8,930 nucleotides of DNA. It comes from an uncultured Actinomycetes bacterium. GTDB lineage: Bacteria; Actinomycetota; Thermoleophilia; Solirubrobacterales; 70-9. The stretch covers positions 1 to 8,930 of the forward strand of contig CAMLHB010000086.1 of NCBI GenBank assembly GCA_946479725.1, in the 5' to 3' direction. Under the pieces are notes generated by a model. The model was given only the letters and a program-made list of their open reading frames with translations, was not told where the DNA came from and made no database searches. Below, piece after piece: positions 1 to 5,981 of this stretch. Position 1 is the stretch's first letter. The number at the start of each line of letters is the position of its first letter. The position numbers and the translations under genes are program-made.

Positions 1-526
1 GCAGCACCGCCAGCTGGCTGGCGAAGGAGACCCGCTCGACATAGGCGCGATAGCCCGCCGTGAGGACGAAGTTCAGAGCCAGCGAGACCTGGAACAGCGC
101 GAAGACCAGCAGATAGAAGGACGCGTCGGCCGAGGTGATGCCGGTCCGTTCGGTGACGATTCGAAAGAGAACGCCGCCAACCAGCGGGAAGAGCGCGTAG
201 GTGAAGACGTTGTTGACGAGGTAGTGGGGCTCGTCGCGCCAGCGGAACCAGCCGACCAGGATCGTGATCACGCCGATCAGCGCGGCCGGCGTCCCGCCGA
301 GGAAGACCATCGCGACGACGAGGGCCAGGAAGCTGCCGGATACCTTGACCTTGGACTCCGTGGAGACGGCGGTGAGGTCGCTGAAGATGGAGAAGGCGAG
401 CAGCACCCCGAAGAGGGCCAGGTCCCAGTTGCAATGCGGCGCCTCTGCCAATGCCGCCATCGCTACGGCAACCAGGCCGACGAGCATGACGGCTATAACG
501 GCCCGGGATGGGGAGGTCTTGGTCAT
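1..526 (-). CDS. N-terminal part of a multi-pass membrane protein, possibly a signalling protein (partial)
   Basis: The minus strand is open from an ATG at 526 to the left window edge (about 175 codons), so the C-terminal part is missing. The product begins MTKTSPSRAVIAVMLVGL and reads as a series of hydrophobic segments, roughly residues 8-27, 35-50, 62-95, 103-122 and 136-156, joined by short charged loops. Residues 60-100 include a serine-led segment (VSGSFLALVVAM), a small-residue-rich helix and a loop ending in WFRWRDEP, followed by NNVFTYALF. This layout resembles the 5-6 helix membrane sensor placed before HD-GYP or GGDEF output domains in some actinobacteria, but no output domain is in view. 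A weak GAAGAG lies a few bases before the ATG. No other in-frame ATG, GTG or TTG was seen within about 40 bases upstream. That it is a membrane protein is fairly sure; the signalling role is a guess. Confidence 0.7.
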   Translation of the reverse strand, partial: MTKTSPSRAVIAVMLVGLVAVAMAALAEAPHCNWDLALFGVLLAFSIFSDLTAVSTESKVKVSGSFLALVVAMVFLGGTPAALIGVITILVGWFRWRDEPHYLVNNVFTYALFPLVGGVLFRIVTERTGITSADASFYLLVFALFQVSLALNFVLTAGYRAYVERVSFASQLAVL

Positions 527-625
527 TGCGCTCTTCGACTCGCGGGAATCTTTAGTTCCTGGACACGCCGTCAATCCCTGCGCGGGGATGAGGGTGCTGG
601 TCTTTTGAAAACTCCGATGGATGCA

Positions 626-654
626 ACCGTAGTGACGTTATTTGTCATCGGCAA
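626..654 (-). promoter_or_regulatory. Candidate promoter for the leftward membrane-protein gene
   Basis: Read on the minus strand, TTGCCG (654-649) and TACGGT (631-626) are separated by exactly 17 bases and fit a loose actinobacterial TTGNNN/TANNNT pattern. This would give a leader of about 90 bases before the ATG at 526. An alternative is TTGACG (574-569), which matches the -35 consensus at five of six positions, with a poor AAGATT about 16 bases further on. Neither choice is firm. Confidence 0.2.
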
Positions 655-750
655 GAGCCCTCCCCCAGTTGAGCGATTTCTTCCAGAGGGAGAATTCCAC
701 CCCCCGGGTCGCTCACGGGGGAACACCGCAAAAAGCGGCGAAAAGAGGCG

Positions 751-789
751 GGAAAAAGGACAAGGACACCCCATCGGGGTGCCCTTGTC
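751..789 (-). terminator. Leftward rho-independent terminator
   Basis: Bases 759-772 (GACAAGGACACCCC) pair with 776-789 (GGGGTGCCCTTGTC) around a 3-base loop. In the minus-strand RNA the one imperfect position is a G-U wobble, so all 14 positions pair; on the plus strand it would be an A-C mismatch. The minus strand continues C-TTTTT-CC (758-751), the U tract expected of an intrinsic terminator. The plus strand has no U tract after the hairpin. It lies about 225 bases upstream of the leftward membrane-protein gene, so it must end a separate short transcript or act as an attenuator in that gene's leader. Confidence 0.65.
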
Positions 790-839
790 GAAAATCTCAG
801 CGCGGCTCCGGTCATGTCGGTGCCGCGTTTCAAGAAAGT

Positions 840-899
840 CTAGTTGCGGAAGCCCATTGCTGCCCCTTCCTTGCCTTGGTTGAAGCCCAAGCTATGCAT
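840..899 (-). CDS. Possible 19-residue peptide ORF
   Basis: On the minus strand an ATG at 899 opens 19 codons ending at TAG (842-840), giving MHSLGFNQGKEGAAMGFRN. A GGAAAG stretch stands about four bases before the ATG. An internal ATG at 857 has a better purine tract (AAGGAAGGGG) a few bases upstream, but would make only five residues. The ORF lies inside the unit that ends at the 751-789 terminator. It has no membrane segment or cysteine, and its two ends share a GF-containing phrase (LGFN, MGFR). I do not recognise the peptide. An ORF this short can arise by chance, so the only support is its position, the possible ribosome binding site and the terminator behind it. Confidence 0.25.
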   Translation of the reverse strand: MHSLGFNQGKEGAAMGFRN

Positions 900-948
900 C
901 GCTTTCCAAAACCTCTAAATCGTTGGAGAGTTTGTAGCACAGATTGTC

Positions 949-989
949 GGAAACTTGTGCAAATGCAAGGAAACTTGTGCAGAAATGCA
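949..989. repeat. Tandem direct repeats in the MFS promoter region, possible operator
   Basis: GGAAACTTGTGCA occurs at 949-961 and again at 969-981, a start-to-start distance of 20 bp, close to two turns of the helix. Each copy is followed by a close variant of AAATGCA (961-967 and 983-989). A third, degenerate copy of the downstream half (TGTGCAGATATGC, 1000-1012) runs into the MFS start codon. Tandem copies in helical phase between divergent genes are typical of regulator binding sites. No repressor gene is adjacent, and no convincing -35/-10 pair could be assigned to the MFS gene. Confidence 0.4.
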
Positions 990-1008
990 GTAGGACAGAT
1001 GTGCAGAT

Positions 1009-2315
1009 ATGCCTGAAACCCGCGTTCTAAAGCCCCTGCGGCGTCCCCTCTTCCGCCGCCTCGCGACGACCTATGCGATCAACGAGATCGGGGACTGGAT
1101 GGGGATCATCGCCCTCTCGGTGCTCGTCTTCGACGAGACCAACAGCGCTCTGGCGACCGCTGTGCTCTTCCTCGGAACCCGCTTCCTGCCTGCGTTTTTC
1201 GCCCCGCTGCTGGTCACCCGAGCCGAGCGGCCGCCGGTGCGCATCGCGCTGCCGGTGATCTACTCGGGCGAGGCTGCGGTCTTCGGGGGGCTGGCCGTCA
1301 TCGCCGGCCCCGGCAATTTTTCGCTGACGGCGGTGACCGTCCTGGCAGCCGTCGACGGTTGCCTGGCGCTGGTGGGGCGCTCGCTCACGCGCGCCTCCGT
1401 CGCCGCCCTGCTCGAGCCCACCGGCGAGCTGCGCTCCGGCAATGCCCTCCTCAACGTGGCATTGCCGGCGGGGCGGCGATCGGGCCGGCCGTCGCCGGCC
1501 TCGTCGTCGGCGGTTTCGGGGTGCAGACGGCGCTGCTTCTCGACGCCGTCTCCTTCTATGCGATCGCCTGGATCCTCTTTACCGCCGGCGAGATCCCCCA
1601 GGCGGACCCTGAACCGGGGCGGATGCGGGAGCGGATCCGCGCCGGGATGGCCTACATCCGCAACCAGAGCGCTCTGCGGAGGATCCTCACCGCGCAGGGC
1701 GCCGCATTCGTGTTCTTCGCCGCCGTCCTCCCGGTCGAGGTCGTCTACGCCAAGCAGTCGCTGGGCACCGACGACGCCGGCTATGGCGCCATGCTTGCGA
1801 GCTGGGGGGTGGGGATGGTCGTGGGCAGCTTGATCTTCGCGCGCATCCGCGAGCGCTCGCTTCCCGCCCAGCTCTTCTTCAGCACGCTCGCCGTGGGCGT
1901 CGCCTACCTCGGCCTCGCCGTGGCGCCGAACCTGGCGCTGGCCTGTGTCGTCTCCGTGTTGGGGGGCGCGGGGAACGGCGTCCAGTGGGTGGCGGCGATC
2001 AGCGCCGTGCAGGAGCTGACGATCGAATCGATGCAGGCGCGCGTGATGAGCGTGCTCGAGTCGATCGGCGCGGCGATGCCGGGAATCGGTTTCGCCCTCG
2101 GCGGCGTGATCGCCGCCGTCGCGGGCCCCCGGCTGACGTTTCTTGTCGCGGGGGGCGGGGTAGTCGGCATCGTCGCGGTGATGGGACTGCTGGGGGGGAA
2201 TTGGCTTCAGAGCCGCGAAAGACCCATAGAGCCGTCGCTTGACGGGCATGACGACGTTGTGCTGGAGTTGATCCCGGGTCCCACCGGCCATCGGAAATCG
2301 GAGGAGATGCGTTGA
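1009..2315 (+). pseudogene. MFS-type transporter interrupted by a single frameshift
   Basis: Two reading frames together encode one major facilitator-like membrane protein of about 435 residues, normal for a 12-helix MFS carrier. The first part starts at ATG 1009, the only in-frame start after the stop codon at 991. It carries the typical N-terminal phrase INEIGDWMGIIALSVLVFDE and ends usefully at GNALLNVA. The second part, in the next frame, resumes at about 1461 with IAGGAAIGPAVAGLVVG and runs to TGA 2315. NALLN followed by a GPA(V)AG helix is a contiguous conserved stretch in this family, so the break sits at about 1459-1462 and looks like loss of one base. No slippery heptamer is visible there, so programmed shifting is unlikely. 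The membrane helices on both sides are otherwise intact. Substrate is unknown; a drug or metabolite exporter is the usual assignment. It is either a recent pseudogene or a sequencing error. Its stop codon overlaps the start of the ABC binding-protein gene. Confidence 0.8.
2300..2306 (+). promoter_or_regulatory. Strong ribosome binding site that fixes the TTG start of the binding-protein gene
   Basis: GGAGGAG lies five bases before TTG 2312. This supports the TTG start, which yields a complete lipoprotein signal peptide. The site is inside the last codons of the MFS gene, so ribosomes finishing that gene could reinitiate here. Confidence 0.7.
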
Positions 2316-3970
2316 AGAAGCTAGGAGCACTCATCGCGGTTCTGGTCCTTGCAGGGGTTGCAGCGGTCGGTTTGGCCTCATGCGGAGGCGGCAGCGACAG
2401 CACCTCCGGCGGTAGTGGCGGCGGCGGCCAGAAAGGCGGCACCCTCGACGGGACCTACGCCTCCTTCCCCGATTACCTGGACCCGGCGCTCTCCTACACG
2501 GCAGAAGGATGGACCGCGATGGCGGACGTCTACATCCCCCTGCTCACCTACAAGCACGCCAATGGCGTCGAAGGCTCCGAAGTGGTCCCGGGCCTGGCCA
2601 AGGAACTGCCGAAGATCAGCAATGGCGGCAAGACCTACACCCTCTTCCTCCGGCCCGGCCTCAAATACTCCGACGGCACCCCGGTCAAAGCCTCCGACTT
2701 CCCCTTCGCGGTGGAACGGATGATCCAGCTCAACTCCGGCGGCTCGCCCTTCTACCTCTCGATCGAAGGCGCGGAAAAATTCGCCGAAACGAAACAGGGG
2801 CCGATCCCGGGGATCAAGACCGACGACAAGACCGGCGAAATCGTCATCAACCTGGAAGGGCCGCGAGGGACCTTCACCAACGAGCTCGGCCTGATGTTCG
2901 TGGCGCCGCTGCCGCAGAACACGCCGATCGAAGACCTCTCCGCCAACCCGCCCCCCGGCACCGGGCCGTACATGATCACCAAGTCGCAGCCGGGCAAGGG
3001 CTGGGAATACGAACGCAACCCCTACTGGGCGAAAGCCAACGGCAAGGCGATGCCGGAATACCCCGAAGGCGTAGTCGACAACGCCAAGATGACCGTGATC
3101 CGCAACCCAGAGACGCAGGTCGACGACATCGAACAGGGCACCTACCAGTGGATGCAGAATCCGCCGCCGGCCTCGCGCTACCAGGAAGTCAAAGAAAAAT
3201 ACGAAGGCAGCCAGTTCCGGGTCGAGCCGACGATCAGCACCTACTACTTCTGGATGAACACCGAAGAGCCGCCGTTCAACGACGTCAAAGTGCGTCAGGC
3301 GGTCAACTACGCGGTCGACGCGAAGGCGCTGGAACGGATCTACGCCGGTCAGATCACCTCGACCCAGCAGATCCTGCCGCCGGGGATGCCCGGCTACGAA
3401 CAGTTCGAACTGTACCCGCACAATTTGGGCAAAGCCGAAGAACTGATGAAAGAAGCCAAGCCTTCGGACATGAACATCACCGTCTGGACCGACACCGAAA
3501 GCCCGAACAACGAAGCGGGCGAATACTTCAACGAGGTGCTGAAGGAACTCGGCTTCAAGACGACGCTGAAACAGATCAACGCCGACAACTACTTCACGGT
3601 GATCGGCAACGCGACCACCCCCGACCTCGACGCCGGCTGGTCGGACTGGTTCCAGGACTACCCGCACCCGAACGACTTCTTCCAGCCGCTGCTGGCCGGA
3701 GAAAGCATCCTCTCGACCAACAACGGGAACTTCGCCAAATTCGACGTCCCCGCGGTCAACAAGCAGATCAAGAAGCTGGGTGAAGAACAGCTCGGGTCAG
3801 GGCAGGAAACCGCCTACGCGGAACTGGACAAGGAAGTCATGGAAGAAGCTCCGTGGGCGCCATACGGGACGCGGACCCTGTCGACCTTCGTCTCCGACGA
3901 AATCGAACTCGAAAGCGTCATCTTCAATCCCACCTTCGGCCACTACCTCACCAGCTTCGAATTCAAGTAG
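2312..3970 (+). CDS. ABC transporter substrate-binding lipoprotein, peptide/nickel family 5 (DppA/OppA type)
   Basis: This 552-residue protein should be the extracytoplasmic solute receptor of the importer encoded downstream. Residues 1-23 form a lipoprotein signal (MKK, hydrophobic core, then LASC lipobox), with lipidation expected at Cys24. A glycine/serine-rich tether follows to about residue 40. The mature part has the family 5 landmarks: a domain opening with GGTLDGTYASFPDYLDPA, then PGLAKELPKISNGGKTYTLFLRPGLKYSDGTPVKASDF, a GTGPYMI segment, and FRVEPTISTYYFWMN ahead of FNDVKVRQAVNYAVD. Length is typical of DppA/OppA proteins. The start is TTG at 2312, overlapping the MFS stop codon by four bases (TTGA) behind a strong ribosome binding site. 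The gene uses GAA far more than GAG, unlike the ligase and MFS genes, perhaps because it is highly expressed. The ligand, whether peptide, nickel, opine or other, cannot be told from sequence. Confidence 0.93.
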   Translation: MKKLGALIAVLVLAGVAAVGLASCGGGSDSTSGGSGGGGQKGGTLDGTYASFPDYLDPALSYTAEGWTAMADVYIPLLTYKHANGVEGSEVVPGLAKELPKISNGGKTYTLFLRPGLKYSDGTPVKASDFPFAVERMIQLNSGGSPFYLSIEGAEKFAETKQGPIPGIKTDDKTGEIVINLEGPRGTFTNELGLMFVAPLPQNTPIEDLSANPPPGTGPYMITKSQPGKGWEYERNPYWAKANGKAMPEYPEGVVDNAKMTVIRNPETQVDDIEQGTYQWMQNPPPASRYQEVKEKYEGSQFRVEPTISTYYFWMNTEEPPFNDVKVRQAVNYAVDAKALERIYAGQITSTQQILPPGMPGYEQFELYPHNLGKAEELMKEAKPSDMNITVWTDTESPNNEAGEYFNEVLKELGFKTTLKQINADNYFTVIGNATTPDLDAGWSDWFQDYPHPNDFFQPLLAGESILSTNNGNFAKFDVPAVNKQIKKLGEEQLGSGQETAYAELDKEVMEEAPWAPYGTRTLSTFVSDEIELESVIFNPTFGHYLTSFEFK

Positions 3971-5025
3971 TGGAGGAGCGGGGACCTGAAGTAGAGCGGG
4001 GGCCATGGGCCCTCGCTCTACGTCGCTTCCTCCGCAACCGTCTCGCCGTCGCCTTCCTCGGTCTCTTCGTCCTCATCGTCGTCTTCGTGCTGGCGGCACC
4101 GCTGTGGGCGGACCACGTGGCCCACACGGGGCCGAACGAGGAGCACACGGTCGAACAGATAACCGTCAACGGCGAACAGAAGGACGTCGTCAGTGTCGAG
4201 GGCAAACCGATCGGCCCGCAGTGGTTCGGCGCCGGCGGCAAGTTTTTCCTCGGTGCCGACAGCCGCCTCGGCCGCGACGAGATGGTGCGGCTGATGTACG
4301 GCGGCCGCACCTCGCTGCTAATCGGAATCAGCGCCGCCCTGCTGGCGACGGTCCTCGCCATCGTCCTCGGGCTGATGGCCGGCTACTTCGGCGGTTGGGT
4401 CGACAGCCTGATCGCCCGCACCCTGGACGTGATCTGGTCGCTCCCGGTCTTCCTGATCGGGCTGGCGGTCGGCATTGCCCTGGCCGTGGGCGGGCTGAAG
4501 CTGGGCCCGCTGGAACTTTCCAGCGGCTCGCTCTGGAACCCGATCCTGATCATCAGCGTCTTCACCGTCCCCTACATCGCCCGGCCGATCCGCGGCGAAG
4601 TCCTCTCGCTGAGCCAGAAGGAGTTCGTCGAAGCGGCGATCGCCCAGGGCGCGAGCCCGGGCCGGGTGATGTTCACCGAGATCCTCCCCAACCTCGCCTC
4701 CACGGTGATCGTCTTCTTCACCCTGATGATCGCCAACAGCATGCTCTTCGAGGCCGGGCTCTCCTTCCTCGGCGCCGGCGTGCAGCCGCCCAACTCCTCC
4801 TGGGGGACGATGATCACGGTCGGCGTCGACCTGCTGCGGATCCAGCCGCTGCTGGCGATCCTCCCCGGGGTGATGATCATGCTGACGGTGCTGGCGCTGA
4901 ACATCGTCGGCGACGCGCTGCGCGACGCCCTCGACCCGCGCGGCAAGGGACGGCTCGATGCCGCCTTGCAATTCGAGGCGCAGGCCGGTGCCACCCGGCC
5001 GGTCGGCGAGGCGAGCCTGACGTGA
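3970..5025 (+). CDS. ABC transporter permease, DppC/OppC type
   Basis: This inner-membrane permease of 351 residues forms half of the translocation channel. The N-terminus (GPWALALRRFLRNRLAVAF) and first helix fit the OppC N-terminal domain. It is followed by an external segment of about 60 residues and the family phrase FFLGADSRLGRDEMVRLMYGGRTS near residues 95-116. The cytoplasmic EAA loop that docks on the ATPases is at about 218-245 (EFVEAAIAQGASPGRVMFTEILPN), and LSFLGAGVQPPNSSWG follows. Five hydrophobic segments after the first are evident. The start chosen is GTG 3970, which shares one base with the TAG stop of the binding-protein gene; no other in-frame start precedes the first helix. 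The GTG lacks a good upstream ribosome binding site, and GGAGGAG lies just after it, so initiation probably depends on coupling. A stable hairpin covers codons 8-18. Confidence 0.93.
   Translation: MEERGPEVERGPWALALRRFLRNRLAVAFLGLFVLIVVFVLAAPLWADHVAHTGPNEEHTVEQITVNGEQKDVVSVEGKPIGPQWFGAGGKFFLGADSRLGRDEMVRLMYGGRTSLLIGISAALLATVLAIVLGLMAGYFGGWVDSLIARTLDVIWSLPVFLIGLAVGIALAVGGLKLGPLELSSGSLWNPILIISVFTVPYIARPIRGEVLSLSQKEFVEAAIAQGASPGRVMFTEILPNLASTVIVFFTLMIANSMLFEAGLSFLGAGVQPPNSSWGTMITVGVDLLRIQPLLAILPGVMIMLTVLALNIVGDALRDALDPRGKGRLDAALQFEAQAGATRPVGEASLT
3991..4021 (+). promoter_or_regulatory. Stable mRNA hairpin at the binding-protein/permease junction
   Basis: GTAGAGCGGGGGCC (3991-4004) pairs with GGCCCTCGCTCTAC (4008-4021) around a 3-base ATG loop: 14 consecutive pairs, one of them G-U and ten of them G-C. 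It begins 20 bases after the binding-protein stop codon and lies within codons 8-18 of the permease gene. There is no U tract after it, so it is not a standard intrinsic terminator. It may protect the 3' end of the binding-protein message from exonucleases, or slow translation of the permease, either of which would raise the ratio of receptor to membrane parts. The pairing is seen directly; the role is inferred. Confidence 0.6.
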
Positions 5026-5981
5026 CCCGCTTCATCGTCAGGCGCCTGGTCGGGATGGTCGCCGTCCTCTTCGCGGTCTCGGTGATCGTCTTCGTCGTCT
5101 TCATGGTCGTGCCGAAGCAGAACCCGGCCCAGACTCTCGCCGGCAAGAACGCGACGCCGCTCCTGGTCAAGAGCATCGAAGAAGAATGGGGCTTCGACGA
5201 ATCGCTGCCGGTGCAGTACGGGACGATGATGAAGAAGGTCTTCACCGGCGAACTGACCTCCTACAAACCGCGGCTTCCCGTCTCCGACCGAATCGTCGAA
5301 GGGATCCCGGCGACCTTCTCGCTGACGATCGGCGCCGCGATCATCTGGCTCTTCTTCGGCCTCCTGCTGGGTTACCTCTCGGCGATCCGGGCGGGCGGCT
5401 GGCTCGACCGCATCCTCACCGGCGTCTCGATCGCCGGGATCTCGATTCCCGTCTTCTTGTTGGCGCCGGTCCTCATCTACTTCTTCGCCAACAAGCTCGA
5501 TATCTTCCCCAACGGGCAGTACGTCCCGTTCGGCGAAGACCCGGCCGAATGGCTGAAGCACCTAATCCTGCCCTGGGTCACCCTTGCCGTCCTCTCGATC
5601 GGCTTCTACAGCCGCGTCCTGCGCTCGAACATGCTCGACGTGATGAACGAGGACTACGTCCGCACCGCCCGCGCCAAGGGGCTGAGCGAGCGCCAGGTGA
5701 TGACCCGGCACGTGCTGCGCAACTCGCTGATCCCGGTGATCACCCTCTTCGGCCTCGACTTCGGCGCCACCATCGCCGGCACCGCGATCATCACGGAAAA
5801 GATCTACTCAATCGACGGAATTGGGCTGTACGCGGCCGAAGCGGTTGCCAAATTCGAACTGCCGCCGATCATGGGTGTGGCGCTCTACGGCGCCTTCTTC
5901 GTCGTCCTCATGAACACCATCGTCGACATCGTCTACGCCTACCTCGACCCGCGGGTGCGGCTGGGAGAGACCGCCTCGTGA
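5022..5981 (+). CDS. ABC transporter permease, DppB/OppB type
   Basis: This is the second channel subunit, 319 residues, normal for DppB. The N-terminus (TRFIVRRLVGMVAVLFAVSVIVFVVF) is the hallmark first helix of the family. An external region of about 75 residues follows, and the remaining helices start near residue 100. The EAA loop is at about 209-236 (NEDYVRTARAKGLSERQVMTRHVLRNSLIPV), and the protein ends with the typical YAYLDPRVRLGE. The start is GTG 5022, overlapping the preceding gene's stop by four bases (GTGA). The much longer open frame extending upstream of 5022 is out of frame with the real permease gene it overlaps and is not coding. It should pair with the upstream DppC-type protein to form the heterodimeric channel. 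Confidence 0.94.
   Translation: MTRFIVRRLVGMVAVLFAVSVIVFVVFMVVPKQNPAQTLAGKNATPLLVKSIEEEWGFDESLPVQYGTMMKKVFTGELTSYKPRLPVSDRIVEGIPATFSLTIGAAIIWLFFGLLLGYLSAIRAGGWLDRILTGVSIAGISIPVFLLAPVLIYFFANKLDIFPNGQYVPFGEDPAEWLKHLILPWVTLAVLSIGFYSRVLRSNMLDVMNEDYVRTARAKGLSERQVMTRHVLRNSLIPVITLFGLDFGATIAGTAIITEKIYSIDGIGLYAAEAVAKFELPPIMGVALYGAFFVVLMNTIVDIVYAYLDPRVRLGETAS

Larger units (their letters stand above)
751..935 (-). ncRNA. Putative short leftward transcript (small RNA or leader), ending at the terminator
   Basis: A strong leftward terminator with no recognised gene in front of it implies a short transcript starting somewhere in the AT-rich segment above about 900. The 5' end given is a guess: a possible extended -10 (TGC-TACAAA, roughly 939-931 on the minus strand) lacks a good -35 at normal spacing. 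Within the transcript, CGCGGC (801-806) pairs with GCCGCG (822-827), and an inner CCG/CGG can extend the stem past one mismatch. The RNA would thus carry two hairpins, the second being the terminator. It also contains the 19-codon ORF at 840-899. It may be a small RNA, a peptide mRNA, or an attenuated leader of the membrane-protein gene. It matches no RNA family I recognise. Confidence 0.35.
527..1008. other. Divergent intergenic region, about 480 bases
   Basis: This stretch separates the leftward membrane-protein gene from the rightward MFS gene. No ORF in it looks like a normal protein gene: those longer than 60 codons give arginine/proline/glycine-rich products without recognisable motifs. 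It does hold a leftward intrinsic terminator (751-789), a second inverted repeat (801-827), a 19-codon leftward ORF (840-899) and tandem direct repeats (949-981). The part next to the MFS gene (about 890-1008) is clearly more AT-rich than its surroundings, as expected of a promoter/operator zone serving both directions. A weak inverted repeat, CCGATG at 614-619 with CATCGG at 646-651, lies in the leader of the membrane-protein gene. Confidence 0.7.

Noticed and set aside
530..750. A c-di-GMP or other riboswitch in the leader of the membrane-protein gene
   Set aside because: Only a weak CCGATG/CATCGG pairing was found; the conserved bases of known c-di-GMP riboswitch classes were not seen.
571..774. 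Minus-strand frame of 67 codons in the intergenic region
   Set aside because: It begins inside the terminator hairpin, which would stop its own transcript, and has no family features.
224..1016. Plus-strand frames of 219, 114 and 124 codons in the left region
   Set aside because: They lie opposite the leftward membrane-protein gene or across the intergenic hairpins, lack sensible starts, and give charged or arginine-rich products without motifs.
1456..1464. Programmed -1 frameshifting in the MFS gene
   Set aside because: There is no X-XXY-YYZ slippery heptamer at the break and no known precedent for this family; a mutation or sequencing error is simpler.
1260..2330. Minus-strand open frame of 356 codons opposite the MFS gene
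   Set aside because: Its product is rich in R, D, H, P and G without hydrophobic cores or motifs, and it mirrors the coding MFS frame in GC-rich DNA.
2378..3667. Minus-strand open frame of 429 codons opposite the binding-protein gene
   Set aside because: It is the antisense of a clearly coding family 5 binding protein; the product is low-complexity (V, G, R, F rich) and has no recognisable domain.
4005..5021. Upstream extension of the DppB frame that would make a 658-residue protein from ATG 4005
   Set aside because: The added part is arginine/proline-rich shadow sequence overlapping a real permease in another frame; GTG 5022 gives a standard DppB N-terminus.
5186..5977. Upstream extension of the DppD-type ATPase frame
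   Set aside because: The added residues are shadow sequence of the DppB gene; GTG 5978 has a good ribosome binding site and gives the normal ATPase start.
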